A DNA stretch of 5,636 bases from Hoskinsella mucinilytica (lineage in GTDB: Bacteria > Bacillota_I > Bacilli_A > Erysipelotrichales > Erysipelotrichaceae). The notes beneath the pieces were generated by a model. That model searched no databases and had not been told where the DNA came from. It saw only the letters and a program-made list of their open reading frames with translations. The stretch lies in contig NZ_JBEQZJ010000085.1 in assembly GCF_045223415.1 (NCBI RefSeq), forward strand, positions 1 to 5,636, written 5' to 3'. Every line of letters begins with the position of its first letter. The stretch's first letter is position 1. Shown here piece by piece: positions 1 to 5,636 of this stretch. Made by a program: the position numbers and the translations under genes.

Positions 1-1489
1 AAACCCTTTCTGCTTCAAGTCCATCATCATAGTAATAACCAATAATTTGAGGTTTTTTTAATTGTTTTCCATTGCGTTTTTCAATAATGAAAGATAGTTC
101 AGGACTTAATTCTATTCCTTCAAGATAAGAACCTTCACTTAATCTCAATTTGAGGATGTCACCATCAATTTTATAATTATCATAACTAATCTTGATAATG
201 CTTTTATTTTTTTCTTCAAGCATATATTCCAACAACTGTCGCCATGTTCCATAATTTTCAGAAAATATTTTGTTTACATTATTACTTGATTTAAACATAT
301 CATCATAATTTAACAATTCATTCCTTATTTCAAGGCTACTATTTTTTGAATATTTATAAGCATTTTTTTGTTCAATAAATTTAATTTTAGTATTCAAATT
401 TAAATAATCTCTTTTTAGTTTTTCACGATAATTTGGTGATGTTTTATTTACTCTTACTATATTGAATACATTGAAATTTTCATCGAATATACAATTAACA
501 GAATAATTATGACCCAAGAATGTGTATAAGCCACTTTCTACATCAGAAACAAATCCAAAAATATCAATAAAATTTGATGGTATCTCTACCTCTAACGCAT
601 GTTTATATGTAACGTTCTTTTGAATTAAATTTTTATTTTTCAATTCCCAGTATCTATCACTACTACAAATCATTAAGATTTGATTATCAATTTGAGACTT
701 CTTTATAATCAATGAACTGATTGCATCTTTTAATTGAAATATATCAGTAAACCTTTCTGTTGGATCTTCATCAACCAATTTCATTAAAATAGGTTTTAAT
801 TCAATATCAATTCCTGCAGTATCTTCAATTTTTTTCTTAAATTCATTAGCAGTTGTTGGGTCTTCATTGGTAAATAAATAGTATATTATCCCACCAATCG
901 AATATAAATCACTTTGTTCAGTTGCATTTTCACTATGAAATTTGATTTCAGGCGCTGTATATTTATTTGTTCCAAATTGATATACAGTACCTTGACTAAC
1001 CATATCTTTAATTTTACAAAGTCCAAAATCTATTATTTTCACTTTACCTTCTTTATCCAACATAATGTTAGACGGGTTTAGATCACGATGAATGATTCCG
1101 TATGAATGTGCAGTTTCCATAGCATTCAAAATTTCTTTTATAATCCTAAATTTTTCTTTAATAGTCAAATCAACTATGTCAATATCTTTCAAAGAATATC
1201 CATCAACATATTCCATTAAAATCATACCAATTGGCTGATCAGTTTTTTTAATTTTAAGATCATCATGATATAAATACATGTTAACGATATTTTCGCATTT
1301 ATTGAGCACACCCAAAGCTCTAATTTCTCTTAAAAAAAGAGTTTTATATAAAACATTATCTGTTCCATATATAATTTTTCGTACAATCAACTCCCCATTA
1401 CTACGATCTCGCATCAATGATACTTGAGAGTTTGTTTCTCCTTTTACTTTCAAATTTTTAACGAATTCTAAATCACGAAAAGTTGCCAT
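1..1489 (-). CDS. Ser/Thr protein kinase, N-terminal 496 residues of a larger protein (3' end outside window)
   Basis: The reading frame is open from the ATG at 1489 to the left edge, where it is cut off. The start is fixed by GGAGGG at 1499-1494, four bases before it. Residues about 8-260 form a Hanks-type kinase: putative VAIK lysine K38 (VRKII), alpha-C glutamate E55, hinge LMEYVDG near 91-97, catalytic loop HRDLNPSN (H134, D136, N141), DFG at 154-156, APE at 179-181, and the DLYSIG helix near 194-199. It should phosphorylate Ser/Thr in the cytosol; no membrane segment is seen. The glycine loop is degenerate, and the usual HRDxK lysine is Asn138. Residues 270-350 look like a small beta-rich domain and 350-410 a Lys/Asn-rich helical linker. 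Residues 410-496 (from YGTWRQLLEYM) loosely resemble the part that precedes the motor in SF1 DNA2/NAM7 helicases. That resemblance is my inference, and the motor itself would lie outside the window. The gene lies downstream of the KAP wreck in the same direction. The kinase call is firm; the rest is open. Confidence 0.9.
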   Translation of the reverse strand, partial: MATFRDLEFVKNLKVKGETNSQVSLMRDRSNGELIVRKIIYGTDNVLYKTLFLREIRALGVLNKCENIVNMYLYHDDLKIKKTDQPIGMILMEYVDGYSLKDIDIVDLTIKEKFRIIKEILNAMETAHSYGIIHRDLNPSNIMLDKEGKVKIIDFGLCKIKDMVSQGTVYQFGTNKYTAPEIKFHSENATEQSDLYSIGGIIYYLFTNEDPTTANEFKKKIEDTAGIDIELKPILMKLVDEDPTERFTDIFQLKDAISSLIIKKSQIDNQILMICSSDRYWELKNKNLIQKNVTYKHALEVEIPSNFIDIFGFVSDVESGLYTFLGHNYSVNCIFDENFNVFNIVRVNKTSPNYREKLKRDYLNLNTKIKFIEQKNAYKYSKNSSLEIRNELLNYDDMFKSSNNVNKIFSENYGTWRQLLEYMLEEKNKSIIKISYDNYKIDGDILKLRLSEGSYLEGIELSPELSFIIEKRNGKQLKKPQIIGYYYDDGLEAERV

Positions 1490-1538
1490 ATGTCCCTCCA
1501 AAATCTATTCAGATATTTAAGTCTAATCAAGGCTTATT

Positions 1539-1594
1539 ATCTATATTATAATCTATATTAATAGTAAAATAAATAAGATTAATTGTCTATTATA
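1539..1594 (-). promoter_or_regulatory. Candidate promoter and tandem repeat ahead of the kinase gene
   Basis: On the minus strand there are two TATAAT hexamers, at 1594-1589 and 1550-1545. The nearer one lies 56 nt before the kinase start. Neither has a good -35 box at 17 nt (TTTATT for the nearer one), so the choice between them is open. The nearer -10 lies within a 10-bp direct repeat, TAATATAGAT, present at 1560-1551 and again at 1548-1539 with 2 bp between. A repeat placed like this could bind a regulator, but the DNA is so AT-rich that chance is a real alternative. Confidence 0.4.
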
Positions 1595-1599
1595 AGGGG

Positions 1600-1782
1600 A
1601 TTGGTATCTTTTATGTTATTTTATACATAAACTTTTGTAAAAATTCTAAAATATATTTTATATGAACGGTCTTTTGTCCTTACAAATTACTAAAATTGAA
1701 ATTTTACTTAATACTTTGTTACATAACATAATATTCTAGTTTTATTAAGATTCTAGCTCTAAAATAGATTGTATATCATGCT
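1600..1782. other. AT-rich intergenic stretch, no gene seen
   Basis: This joins the end of the KAP pseudogene to the kinase promoter region. All frames on both strands are broken by frequent stops and no RNA gene is apparent. A perfect 14-bp A/T palindrome (TAAAATATATTTTA) lies at 1647-1660, but it has no G or C and is not a convincing terminator. The most distal, unrecognisable part of the KAP gene may lie here. Confidence 0.5.
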
Positions 1783-2897
1783 TTATAGATGAAGAATAAA
1801 ACAGTTTAATATATAATTATCTCTACTAGTATCGTTTAAATCACCAAATATACAAATATAGATTTCTTTCAGTAATTGTGTTCCATCTCTATTTTCGTTT
1901 ATGCCTCGCTTAAAGTATTTAAAATTCTCAAATCAATTGAGAAGGTTTGTATTATTTGAAACAAATGAAGCAAATTCAATCCAATTACTAGAAACATAAT
2001 AGTTGAAACCAAGAGGGTTTGTAGTGTTAATAGAAAAAGCTATACATGTTAGGTTAAATGAAATATTTTGCTCACACTGAACATTGGGAAAATCTCTATC
2101 TGTGATTAGCATTCTCTCAGCAATTTTAACAGAGTTAATGAATTTATAAACTTCTCTAAGCTTCAATTGAAAATAGTTAATGAAGGTTATTATAATTTCA
2201 TTACGGATATGAACTTATTCTAAATCTCTGCTTATTATGAATGAAGCGTATTTAATCTTTGTCGATGTATGATAATTCAAATTTATAATTACATCATAGA
2301 ATCGTTGTAAATATAGATCACCGTTATACTCATTTCTATAAATTTCTCTTACTGTTTTAGAAAATTGTATATTATTTGTAAACACCCAAAATAATAATTA
2401 TAAATCGATTTTTTTCTCACTTAATATTTGATCAATTACATTATTTGAACAAATTTTCAAGTCTTCTATATTGCTAATACCTGACATCAGTTGCTCATAA
2501 TCTACTTGCTTTAATTTTATTATTACTAAAATCATCCATCCAATTAATCCTATAGAACCGACTTAAATGAAAACATCCACTACGGATTATTGAAATATCA
2601 AGGATTGTACAGACATAATGATGGTATCATTTTCCCCTGCATTATAATAAAATTCCTGTTTTATCATTAGAAATTTTTATTACAAATGGATGTATATAAC
2701 TCATCATTATTTAAAAGATATTCTACTTGTTTAGCATTTACTGTCTTTCCACTCCCCCATTCACCATTTATAGATATGATCAAATTTTCTTCTTGTTTTA
2801 CCATCAGGTTGATCACATTAACTAATTTTTTATTTCTGTTTAATAGATTATCATCGATTGATCCTTTTATAAATTCATCAGTAATTATTTCTTTCAT
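1783..2897 (-). pseudogene. Decayed KAP-family P-loop NTPase
   Basis: The gene starts at ATG 2897 with GGAGGG at 2910-2905. Its first 76 codons are intact and carry Walker A GEWGSGKT (residues 45-52). A one-base frameshift near 2660-2675 then brings the stop at 2669-2667. The other frame continues with FYYNAGEND and a short helix ending SLIFQ (2655-2590), matching the KAP motif YxNAWEx with Trp replaced by Gly. Further family landmarks follow in that same frame: FWVFTNN, the sensor-like strand (about 2391-2370), YLQRFYDVI (about 2313-2287) and the sensor-2 helix LREVYKFIN (about 2160-2131). Stops interrupt it at 2589, 2565, 2400, 2217 and 1935; the last is TAA at 1785-1783. The Walker B strand expected just before FWVFTNN, with its DELDR-type motif, is missing, which suggests an internal deletion. 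KAP ATPases include the phage-exclusion protein PifA of F plasmid, but many have no known role. The protein cannot be functional; at most a 76-aa peptide is made. Confidence 0.85.
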
Positions 2898-2904
2898 AAA
2901 CTCA

Positions 2905-2929
2905 CCCTCCATGCGTCGTATTAAGTATA
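2905..2929 (-). promoter_or_regulatory. Extended -10 promoter and ribosome binding site of the KAP pseudogene
   Basis: Reading the minus strand, TGG directly precedes TATACT (2929-2924), which is an extended -10 element. It has no good -35 box at 17 nt. Transcription would start about 20 nt before the ATG at 2897. GGAGGG at 2910-2905 is followed by seven bases and the ATG. This Shine-Dalgarno decides the start: an in-frame ATG further upstream at 2978 lies ahead of the promoter and has no ribosome binding site. The signals look intact although the gene is broken. Confidence 0.55.
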
Positions 2930-3058
2930 CCATAACAACTATTTTAATTATGTCAGAAAAATAATGAAATTTTTCCATTTTATTAAAACCAACCTCAAAC
3001 TCATCTGTCTCATAAGCGTAAGGATGATAAATCCATAAAAGAAAAGGAGCGTATTACT

Positions 3059-3430
3059 ATGTACTACAGAAGAGATGATTCAAGAATGGGTGATGAAATT
3101 TTTGCGATGGGAGCACTTATTGCACCAATTGCTTGGAAAATCGTAAAACATGGACAGGCAAAGGCAATTGCTAAAAAAGAGGCATTTGAAGCACTGCCAG
3201 AGGAGAAAAAGCAACAGATCAAGTACAAAAGATGTGCCATTGGAGAGAAAATTGCAAGATATCTACTCATTGCATTTGTAGGTTTGGAAGTGTTTGCTAT
3301 ATTAGCAGGACATTTTCCGATTGCTGACATTATGTCTTTTATTCCTGTCATTGTTGCTTATTTTATGCTGAAAGCAGGTAAAAACAAATATGAAACTGAC
3401 ACTCAAACAACTTCTAAATCATATCTATGA
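3059..3430 (+). CDS. Small two-TM membrane protein, unknown function (123 aa)
   Basis: I do not recognise this protein. The start at 3059 follows AAGGAG (3044-3049) by nine bases, so translation is well supported. The N-terminus is charged (YYRRDDSR). A hydrophobic patch at about residues 14-28 may be a short amphipathic or membrane-associated helix. A highly charged, Lys/Glu-rich cytoplasmic stretch follows at about 30-64. Two clear membrane helices lie at about 66-84 and 88-105, separated by a very short loop (GHFPIAD), so this is a hairpin in the membrane. The tail is polar and Thr/Ser-rich. It is the first of three tightly packed genes, and the next start codon lies inside its last 14 codons. 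Its base composition is visibly less AT-rich than the broken region to the left. It could be an accessory membrane protein of a mobile element or a small-protein system, but nothing seen settles that. Confidence 0.75.
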   Translation: MYYRRDDSRMGDEIFAMGALIAPIAWKIVKHGQAKAIAKKEAFEALPEEKKQQIKYKRCAIGEKIARYLLIAFVGLEVFAILAGHFPIADIMSFIPVIVAYFMLKAGKNKYETDTQTTSKSYL

Positions 3431-3515
3431 AGATGAAAAAGTACCAAAACAAACACTGAGAGAAATTTTGATTAATATTCTTAAATCATTCAAAGAAGGT
3501 ATTCAAAATGAGTGA
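3390..3515 (+). CDS. 41-aa hypothetical protein overlapping both neighbours
   Basis: ATG at 3390 opens 41 codons ending in TGA at 3513-3515. The start lies within the end of the 123-aa gene (41-nt overlap, different frame). The stop overlaps the start of the 62-aa gene by 8 nt in ATGAGTGA, the usual arrangement for translational coupling. The protein is charged and predicted to be almost wholly helical: a LTLKQLLNHIY helix, a short turn at EDEKVPKQ, then LREILINILKSFKEG, which is amphipathic. No family is recognised. The ribosome binding site is weak (AGG at 3376-3378, 11 bases away), so it probably depends on ribosomes finishing the upstream gene. Without it there would be a 77-nt gap in an otherwise packed operon. 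An alternative is that the true start is elsewhere or that this is only a leader for the next gene. Confidence 0.55.
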   Translation: MKLTLKQLLNHIYEDEKVPKQTLREILINILKSFKEGIQNE

Positions 3516-3696
3516 AAAAGAAGAACAAGTCTTTGTTGAAGTTACTGGCAGTATTTATGATTGCATAGATTTCATTAATCTCTTACTGAATCAATACGAT
3601 TTGAATAAGAATATCAGTGCTTATCTTGGTGCATTAAGAATTCTAAATAGAGAGCTTTTATCAAACATTGATAACTTGAATCAATTAAATGAGTAA
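3508..3696 (+). CDS. 62-aa hypothetical helical protein
   Basis: The start ATG at 3508 is preceded by AAGAAGG (3493-3499) with eight bases between, a good ribosome binding site lying inside the 41-aa gene. The protein is acidic at the N-terminus (SEKEEQ), has a short strand (VFVEVTG), then two likely helices at about residues 17-29 (DCIDFINLLLNQY) and 37-60 (ISAYLGALRILNRELLSNI and on). It has no membrane segment and no signal peptide. It is the last gene of the three-gene run; no GC-rich terminator follows. I recognise no family. The size, the helical content and the tight coupling to another small protein would fit a complex of two small proteins, but that is inference only. Confidence 0.65.
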   Translation: MSEKEEQVFVEVTGSIYDCIDFINLLLNQYDLNKNISAYLGALRILNRELLSNIDNLNQLNE

Positions 3697-3704
3697 TTGT
3701 TGCA

Positions 3705-3733
3705 TTGTTTATTTTATGAAATTATTGTATTAT
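3705..3733 (+). promoter_or_regulatory. Sigma-A-like promoter with no gene attached
   Basis: TTGTTT (3705-3710), a 17-bp spacer and TATTAT (3728-3733) form a convincing housekeeping promoter on the plus strand, nine bases after the stop of the 62-aa gene. It points right, towards the insertion sequence. No open frame follows before the IS begins. Confidence 0.5.
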
Positions 3734-3761
3734 ATTAACGTAAATATCATATATATATTAA

Positions 3762-3779
3762 TATCATGATAAGAGAGGA
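3762..3779 (+). promoter_or_regulatory. Palindrome and orphan Shine-Dalgarno directly before the IS
   Basis: TATCATGATA (3762-3771) is a perfect 10-bp palindrome; the half ATATCAT also occurs just upstream at 3744-3750. It is followed at once by AGAGAGGAG, a strong ribosome binding site with no start codon at a proper distance. The left end of the IS begins about a dozen bases later. The most likely reading is the 5' end of a gene whose coding part was separated by the IS. Confidence 0.45.
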
Positions 3780-3793
3780 GACGAATTATCGTC

Positions 3794-3819
3794 AACTTTT
3801 CACTAAAATTATACATCTA
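3794..3819 (+). repeat. Left terminal inverted repeat of the IS
   Basis: From the outside inwards it reads AACTT, an A-rich middle, and TATACATCTA. The right end read inwards gives AACTT, an A-run of nearly equal length, and the same TATACATCTA. With one gap, roughly 20 of 26 positions agree. The exact outer boundary may be one to three bases further left. Confidence 0.55.
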
Positions 3820-3824
3820 CAAAC

Positions 3825-3857
3825 AAAAGACCAGATTAACATTCAATCTGATCTTTT
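3825..3857 (-). terminator. Terminator hairpin over the transposase stop codon
   Basis: Two 13-nt arms (3845-3857 and 3825-3837) flank a 7-nt loop that includes part of the stop codon. In the minus-strand transcript all 13 pairs form, one of them a G-U wobble, and the stem is followed by UUUUGUUUGU. In the plus-strand transcript the same position is a C-A mismatch. The hairpin therefore favours ending the transposase message, though it may also limit read-in from the left. Confidence 0.65.
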
Positions 3858-5485
3858 ATTTTCTGTGCATATTCTTTATATTCCTTTTCCCCTATGCTAA
3901 CACTTTCTAATATCTTTTTCTGATTGCTTGTAAGAGCATACCGTAAATGATATTTCTCATCTGACAATTTTGTTAATCTCATTCTCTCAATTTGTCTCAA
4001 TACTTTCGGTACCGTATATTCTTTTCGATTCTTTTTATACAGTGGTTTCAATAAGCGATAGATCTCATTTCGTATGATCAACGCTATAAATGAAATGAAT
4101 ACTTTACTTTCTAACTTTTCTACATTCTGTACCCTAAACACATCAAACCCTAGATAACTCTTCTCCATCCGGAATACCTTTTCTACCGCATCCCTATCCC
4201 TATAGATGCTCAACGCTTCCTTACTTTCCATTTTCTTTGAGGTTACGATGACAAAGTATCCCATTTTTGATATCTCTTTCCGAATAGCATCTTCTTTACG
4301 TTGATATGTCTGCAAATAGCCATTCCCATCAAATTTCACTTTATAATAGGATTCATAGCTTTTTAAATCTTCTCTTCGCTGTAGTTTCCTCTGTACTTTT
4401 TCTTCCATTGCACTGTCCATCTTTTTTAAGCGATTATTCAATTGTAGCTTTTCACTTTCTGCCTGTATTCCATTATAGTACACATGGATATACTGTTTTC
4501 TATCTGTTCCAAATAAATCTTGCTCAACTGTCATCCCATATAATTCGTATTCTTCTATATATCCACTATATCCATTCTTTAATACAGCTGCACATTCTTC
4601 CACTGCCTTCTGTACAAATTTCGTATTTCCTTTTGTCATTAAGACATAGTCATATCCAAAGTTCTCAAAAAACTTGATATTACGTACTGAGAAATAGCCT
4701 CTATCGAGGATGAACCCTATATTCTTACAGTCATAATAATATGCTCTTTCAACCATTTTCTCACATTCCGTATTATCATTGATACTGCCTGGATACAGTT
4801 CATAAAACAACGGGGTCTGATCTGTCTGATCATATCCAAGAGATACGTTAATCTGTGGTAAATCCGGATTATCTTTCACATGTCCGTACTCCGCCAGTTC
4901 TAAACTTCCCGCTACACAGTTCATATTTGTAGAGTCATAAGAGATATAGATTTCTTTGTTTGTATGTAGTTTTACCCATGATTTTATAAACAGATCAATA
5001 TCTTTTATGTTTAACCCTTGTAATAATCTACCAATTGCTATATCCGAAAAAACCTTTTCATTGAATAAAGCATGGTTATATGCATAGTCCTCAAAATACT
5101 GCATCACATTATTTTCGCTCATAATCATAAAGGAAGCAATGTCTAAAATCATATCACATTCTTTCTTGAAGACAGATGACAGTACTTCATACAATCCAAT
5201 CTGTTCAGATATCAAATGAAACACCATCCTAGGTCCAAAGGATATAAAATCACCTCGATCACTGGGATCAAGTAACATTTCTTCTTTTTCAAAGAGCTTA
5301 AAATACTGACTATTTGGTATCAGATCCCCATCTTCATTTAATTTTCCTATAGCGACACGTTTTGGTCTTGAACACTGAAGCTCAGGCTTATATTCAACTT
5401 TTTGTGTTAGATAGACATAAGTACCGCTTTTAGAATGAACAAGAACAGTACGATCAGGACATTTCACAGGTTTGAAAAAATTCAT
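3836..5485 (-). CDS. IS1634-family DDE transposase (549 aa)
   Basis: This is the transposase of the surrounding IS and acts by cut-and-paste DDE chemistry at the element's ends. The catalytic residues are visible: D184 in ISYDST, D261 in LDRGYFS and E435 in YRDRDAVEKVFR. The YREK signature of the IS4 group is exact: Y428, R431, E435, K442. About 170 residues lie between the second Asp and the Glu, including a Lys/Arg/Glu-rich helical stretch near 340-380, as in transposases with a large insertion domain. The N-terminal 70 residues, with VLVHSKSGTYVYL, resemble the family's start region. I place the start at 5485, because GGAGG at 5496-5492 lies five bases before it. The in-frame ATG at 5497 overlaps that Shine-Dalgarno and would add only four residues. 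The length is normal for the family and there is no frameshift, so the enzyme looks functional. Confidence 0.92.
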   Translation of the reverse strand: MNFFKPVKCPDRTVLVHSKSGTYVYLTQKVEYKPELQCSRPKRVAIGKLNEDGDLIPNSQYFKLFEKEEMLLDPSDRGDFISFGPRMVFHLISEQIGLYEVLSSVFKKECDMILDIASFMIMSENNVMQYFEDYAYNHALFNEKVFSDIAIGRLLQGLNIKDIDLFIKSWVKLHTNKEIYISYDSTNMNCVAGSLELAEYGHVKDNPDLPQINVSLGYDQTDQTPLFYELYPGSINDNTECEKMVERAYYYDCKNIGFILDRGYFSVRNIKFFENFGYDYVLMTKGNTKFVQKAVEECAAVLKNGYSGYIEEYELYGMTVEQDLFGTDRKQYIHVYYNGIQAESEKLQLNNRLKKMDSAMEEKVQRKLQRREDLKSYESYYKVKFDGNGYLQTYQRKEDAIRKEISKMGYFVIVTSKKMESKEALSIYRDRDAVEKVFRMEKSYLGFDVFRVQNVEKLESKVFISFIALIIRNEIYRLLKPLYKKNRKEYTVPKVLRQIERMRLTKLSDEKYHLRYALTSNQKKILESVSIGEKEYKEYAQKIKDQIEC

Positions 5486-5501
5486 GATAGCCTCCATTTT
5501 T

Positions 5502-5524
5502 TAGATGTATATTTTATACATCTA
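5502..5524 (-). promoter_or_regulatory. Perfect palindrome between promoter and start of the transposase gene
   Basis: TAGATGTATA, three T and TATACATCTA form a perfect 10-bp inverted repeat. It lies just after the predicted -10 box and just before the ribosome binding site. The same 10-mer is found once in each terminal repeat of the IS. It could be an operator where the transposase represses its own gene, or a 5' RNA hairpin that limits translation. Confidence 0.55.
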
Positions 5525-5528
5525 TTTT

Positions 5529-5558
5529 ATCATAATTCTAAGAAAAAGAAAAGCCCAA
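5529..5558 (-). promoter_or_regulatory. Likely transposase promoter
   Basis: On the minus strand TTGGGC (5558-5553), an 18-bp spacer and TATGAT (5534-5529) form a plausible but not strong promoter. Transcription would begin at about 5523, inside the palindrome, giving a short leader with that palindrome at its 5' end. Confidence 0.4.
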
Positions 5559-5583
5559 AACGCCTATTTAAAAGGCAACTTTG
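5556..5583. other. Hairpin near the right IS end
   Basis: An inner stem, GCCT (5562-5565) with AGGC (5573-5576), and an outer stem, CAAA (5556-5559) with TTTG (5580-5583), are separated by a small internal loop. T-rich runs lie on both sides. In this position, upstream of the transposase, it could stop transcripts entering from outside; many insertion sequences guard their ends in this way. It overlaps the proposed -35 box. Confidence 0.35.
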
Positions 5584-5607
5584 AGACTTTTTCGATTTAT
5601 TCATTCA

Positions 5608-5632
5608 TAGATGTATATTTTTTTGTTAAGTT
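5608..5632 (-). repeat. Right terminal inverted repeat of the IS
   Basis: Read inwards on the minus strand it gives AACTT, then an A-rich run, then TATACATCTA, matching the left end with one gap. Only four bases of the window remain outside it, so the true terminus and any target duplication cannot be decided here. Confidence 0.55.
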
Positions 5633-5636
5633 AATG

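Larger units (their letters stand above)
3792..5634 (-). mobile_element. IS1634-type insertion sequence (IS4 group), apparently intact
   Basis: The element holds one transposase gene on the minus strand, flanked by imperfect inverted repeats. It is about 1.84 kb, within the usual size of the IS1634 family. The outer ends are estimates, because terminal bases cannot be fixed without another copy. The right end lies within a few bases of the window edge, so the target duplication cannot be checked; in this family it may be long and variable. The left end sits right behind an orphan promoter and ribosome binding site. With an unbroken transposase, promoter and both repeats, it may still be active. 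Confidence 0.7.

Noticed and set aside
1647..1660. 14-bp A/T palindrome as a terminator or operator
   Set aside because: With no G or C it is expected by chance in such AT-rich DNA and would form no stable RNA stem.
1933..2166. 77-codon frame as an independent small gene
   Set aside because: It continues the frame of the KAP wreck and carries the family's LREVxKFI helix; its Met is internal and has no ribosome binding site.
2686..2964. 92-codon open frame on the plus strand
   Set aside because: It lies antisense to the start of the KAP pseudogene, has no ribosome binding site, and its Phe/Ser-rich product looks like a reverse-strand shadow.
2898..2978. Upstream ATG that would lengthen the KAP protein by 27 residues
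   Set aside because: It precedes the extended -10 box and has no Shine-Dalgarno; GGAGGG with seven bases of spacing marks the ATG at 2897.
3064..3351. 95-codon open frame on the minus strand
   Set aside because: It is antisense to the 123-aa membrane protein, which has a clear AAGGAG and sits in an operon; this frame has neither.
4306..4677. 123-codon open frame on the plus strand
   Set aside because: It lies wholly antisense within the transposase and its Ser/His/Leu-rich product is typical of a shadow frame.
1..5636. CRISPR array, tRNA or rRNA genes
   Set aside because: No regularly spaced repeats and no cloverleaf or rRNA-like segment were seen on either strand.

Overview
This window is AT-rich DNA from a low-GC Gram-positive bacterium. 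It has strong GGAGG-type ribosome binding sites, TGG read as Trp and TGA used as stop, so it is not a mycoplasma. The style of the transposase and the base composition would fit a gut Erysipelotrichia- or Clostridia-like Firmicute, but the sequence does not prove the taxon. It reads as an accessory region with decay and a mobile-element insertion.

Left part (1-1489, minus strand): the first 496 residues of a large protein that runs off the left edge. It starts with a Hanks-type Ser/Thr protein kinase domain, followed by more than 230 residues I cannot assign firmly. The end of the visible part loosely resembles the region ahead of the motor in SF1 (DNA2/NAM7-like) helicases. If so, the whole protein would be a kinase-helicase fusion of the kind found in defence islands.

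Middle left (1783-2897, minus strand): a wrecked KAP-family P-loop NTPase, upstream of the kinase and in the same direction. Its promoter, ribosome binding site and Walker A are intact, but one frameshift and five in-frame stops follow, and the Walker B segment appears to be deleted. KAP family landmarks can still be read right through the wreck.

Middle right (3059-3696, plus strand): a compact run of three small genes, divergent from the KAP pseudogene. They encode a two-TM membrane protein (123 aa), a 41-aa protein whose start overlaps the end of the first gene, and a 62-aa protein overlapping the second by 8 nt. None is recognised. The packing suggests an operon with translational coupling. 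After it comes a good-looking promoter, a palindrome and a strong Shine-Dalgarno sequence that run straight into the left end of an insertion sequence with no gene attached.

Right part (about 3792-5634): a nearly complete IS of the IS1634 type (IS4 group, YREK signature). It has an intact 549-aa transposase on the minus strand, imperfect terminal inverted repeats, a terminator over the stop codon and a perfect palindrome between promoter and start. The palindrome is built from the same 10-mer that lies in both terminal repeats. The promoterless side of whatever it interrupted lies beyond the right edge.
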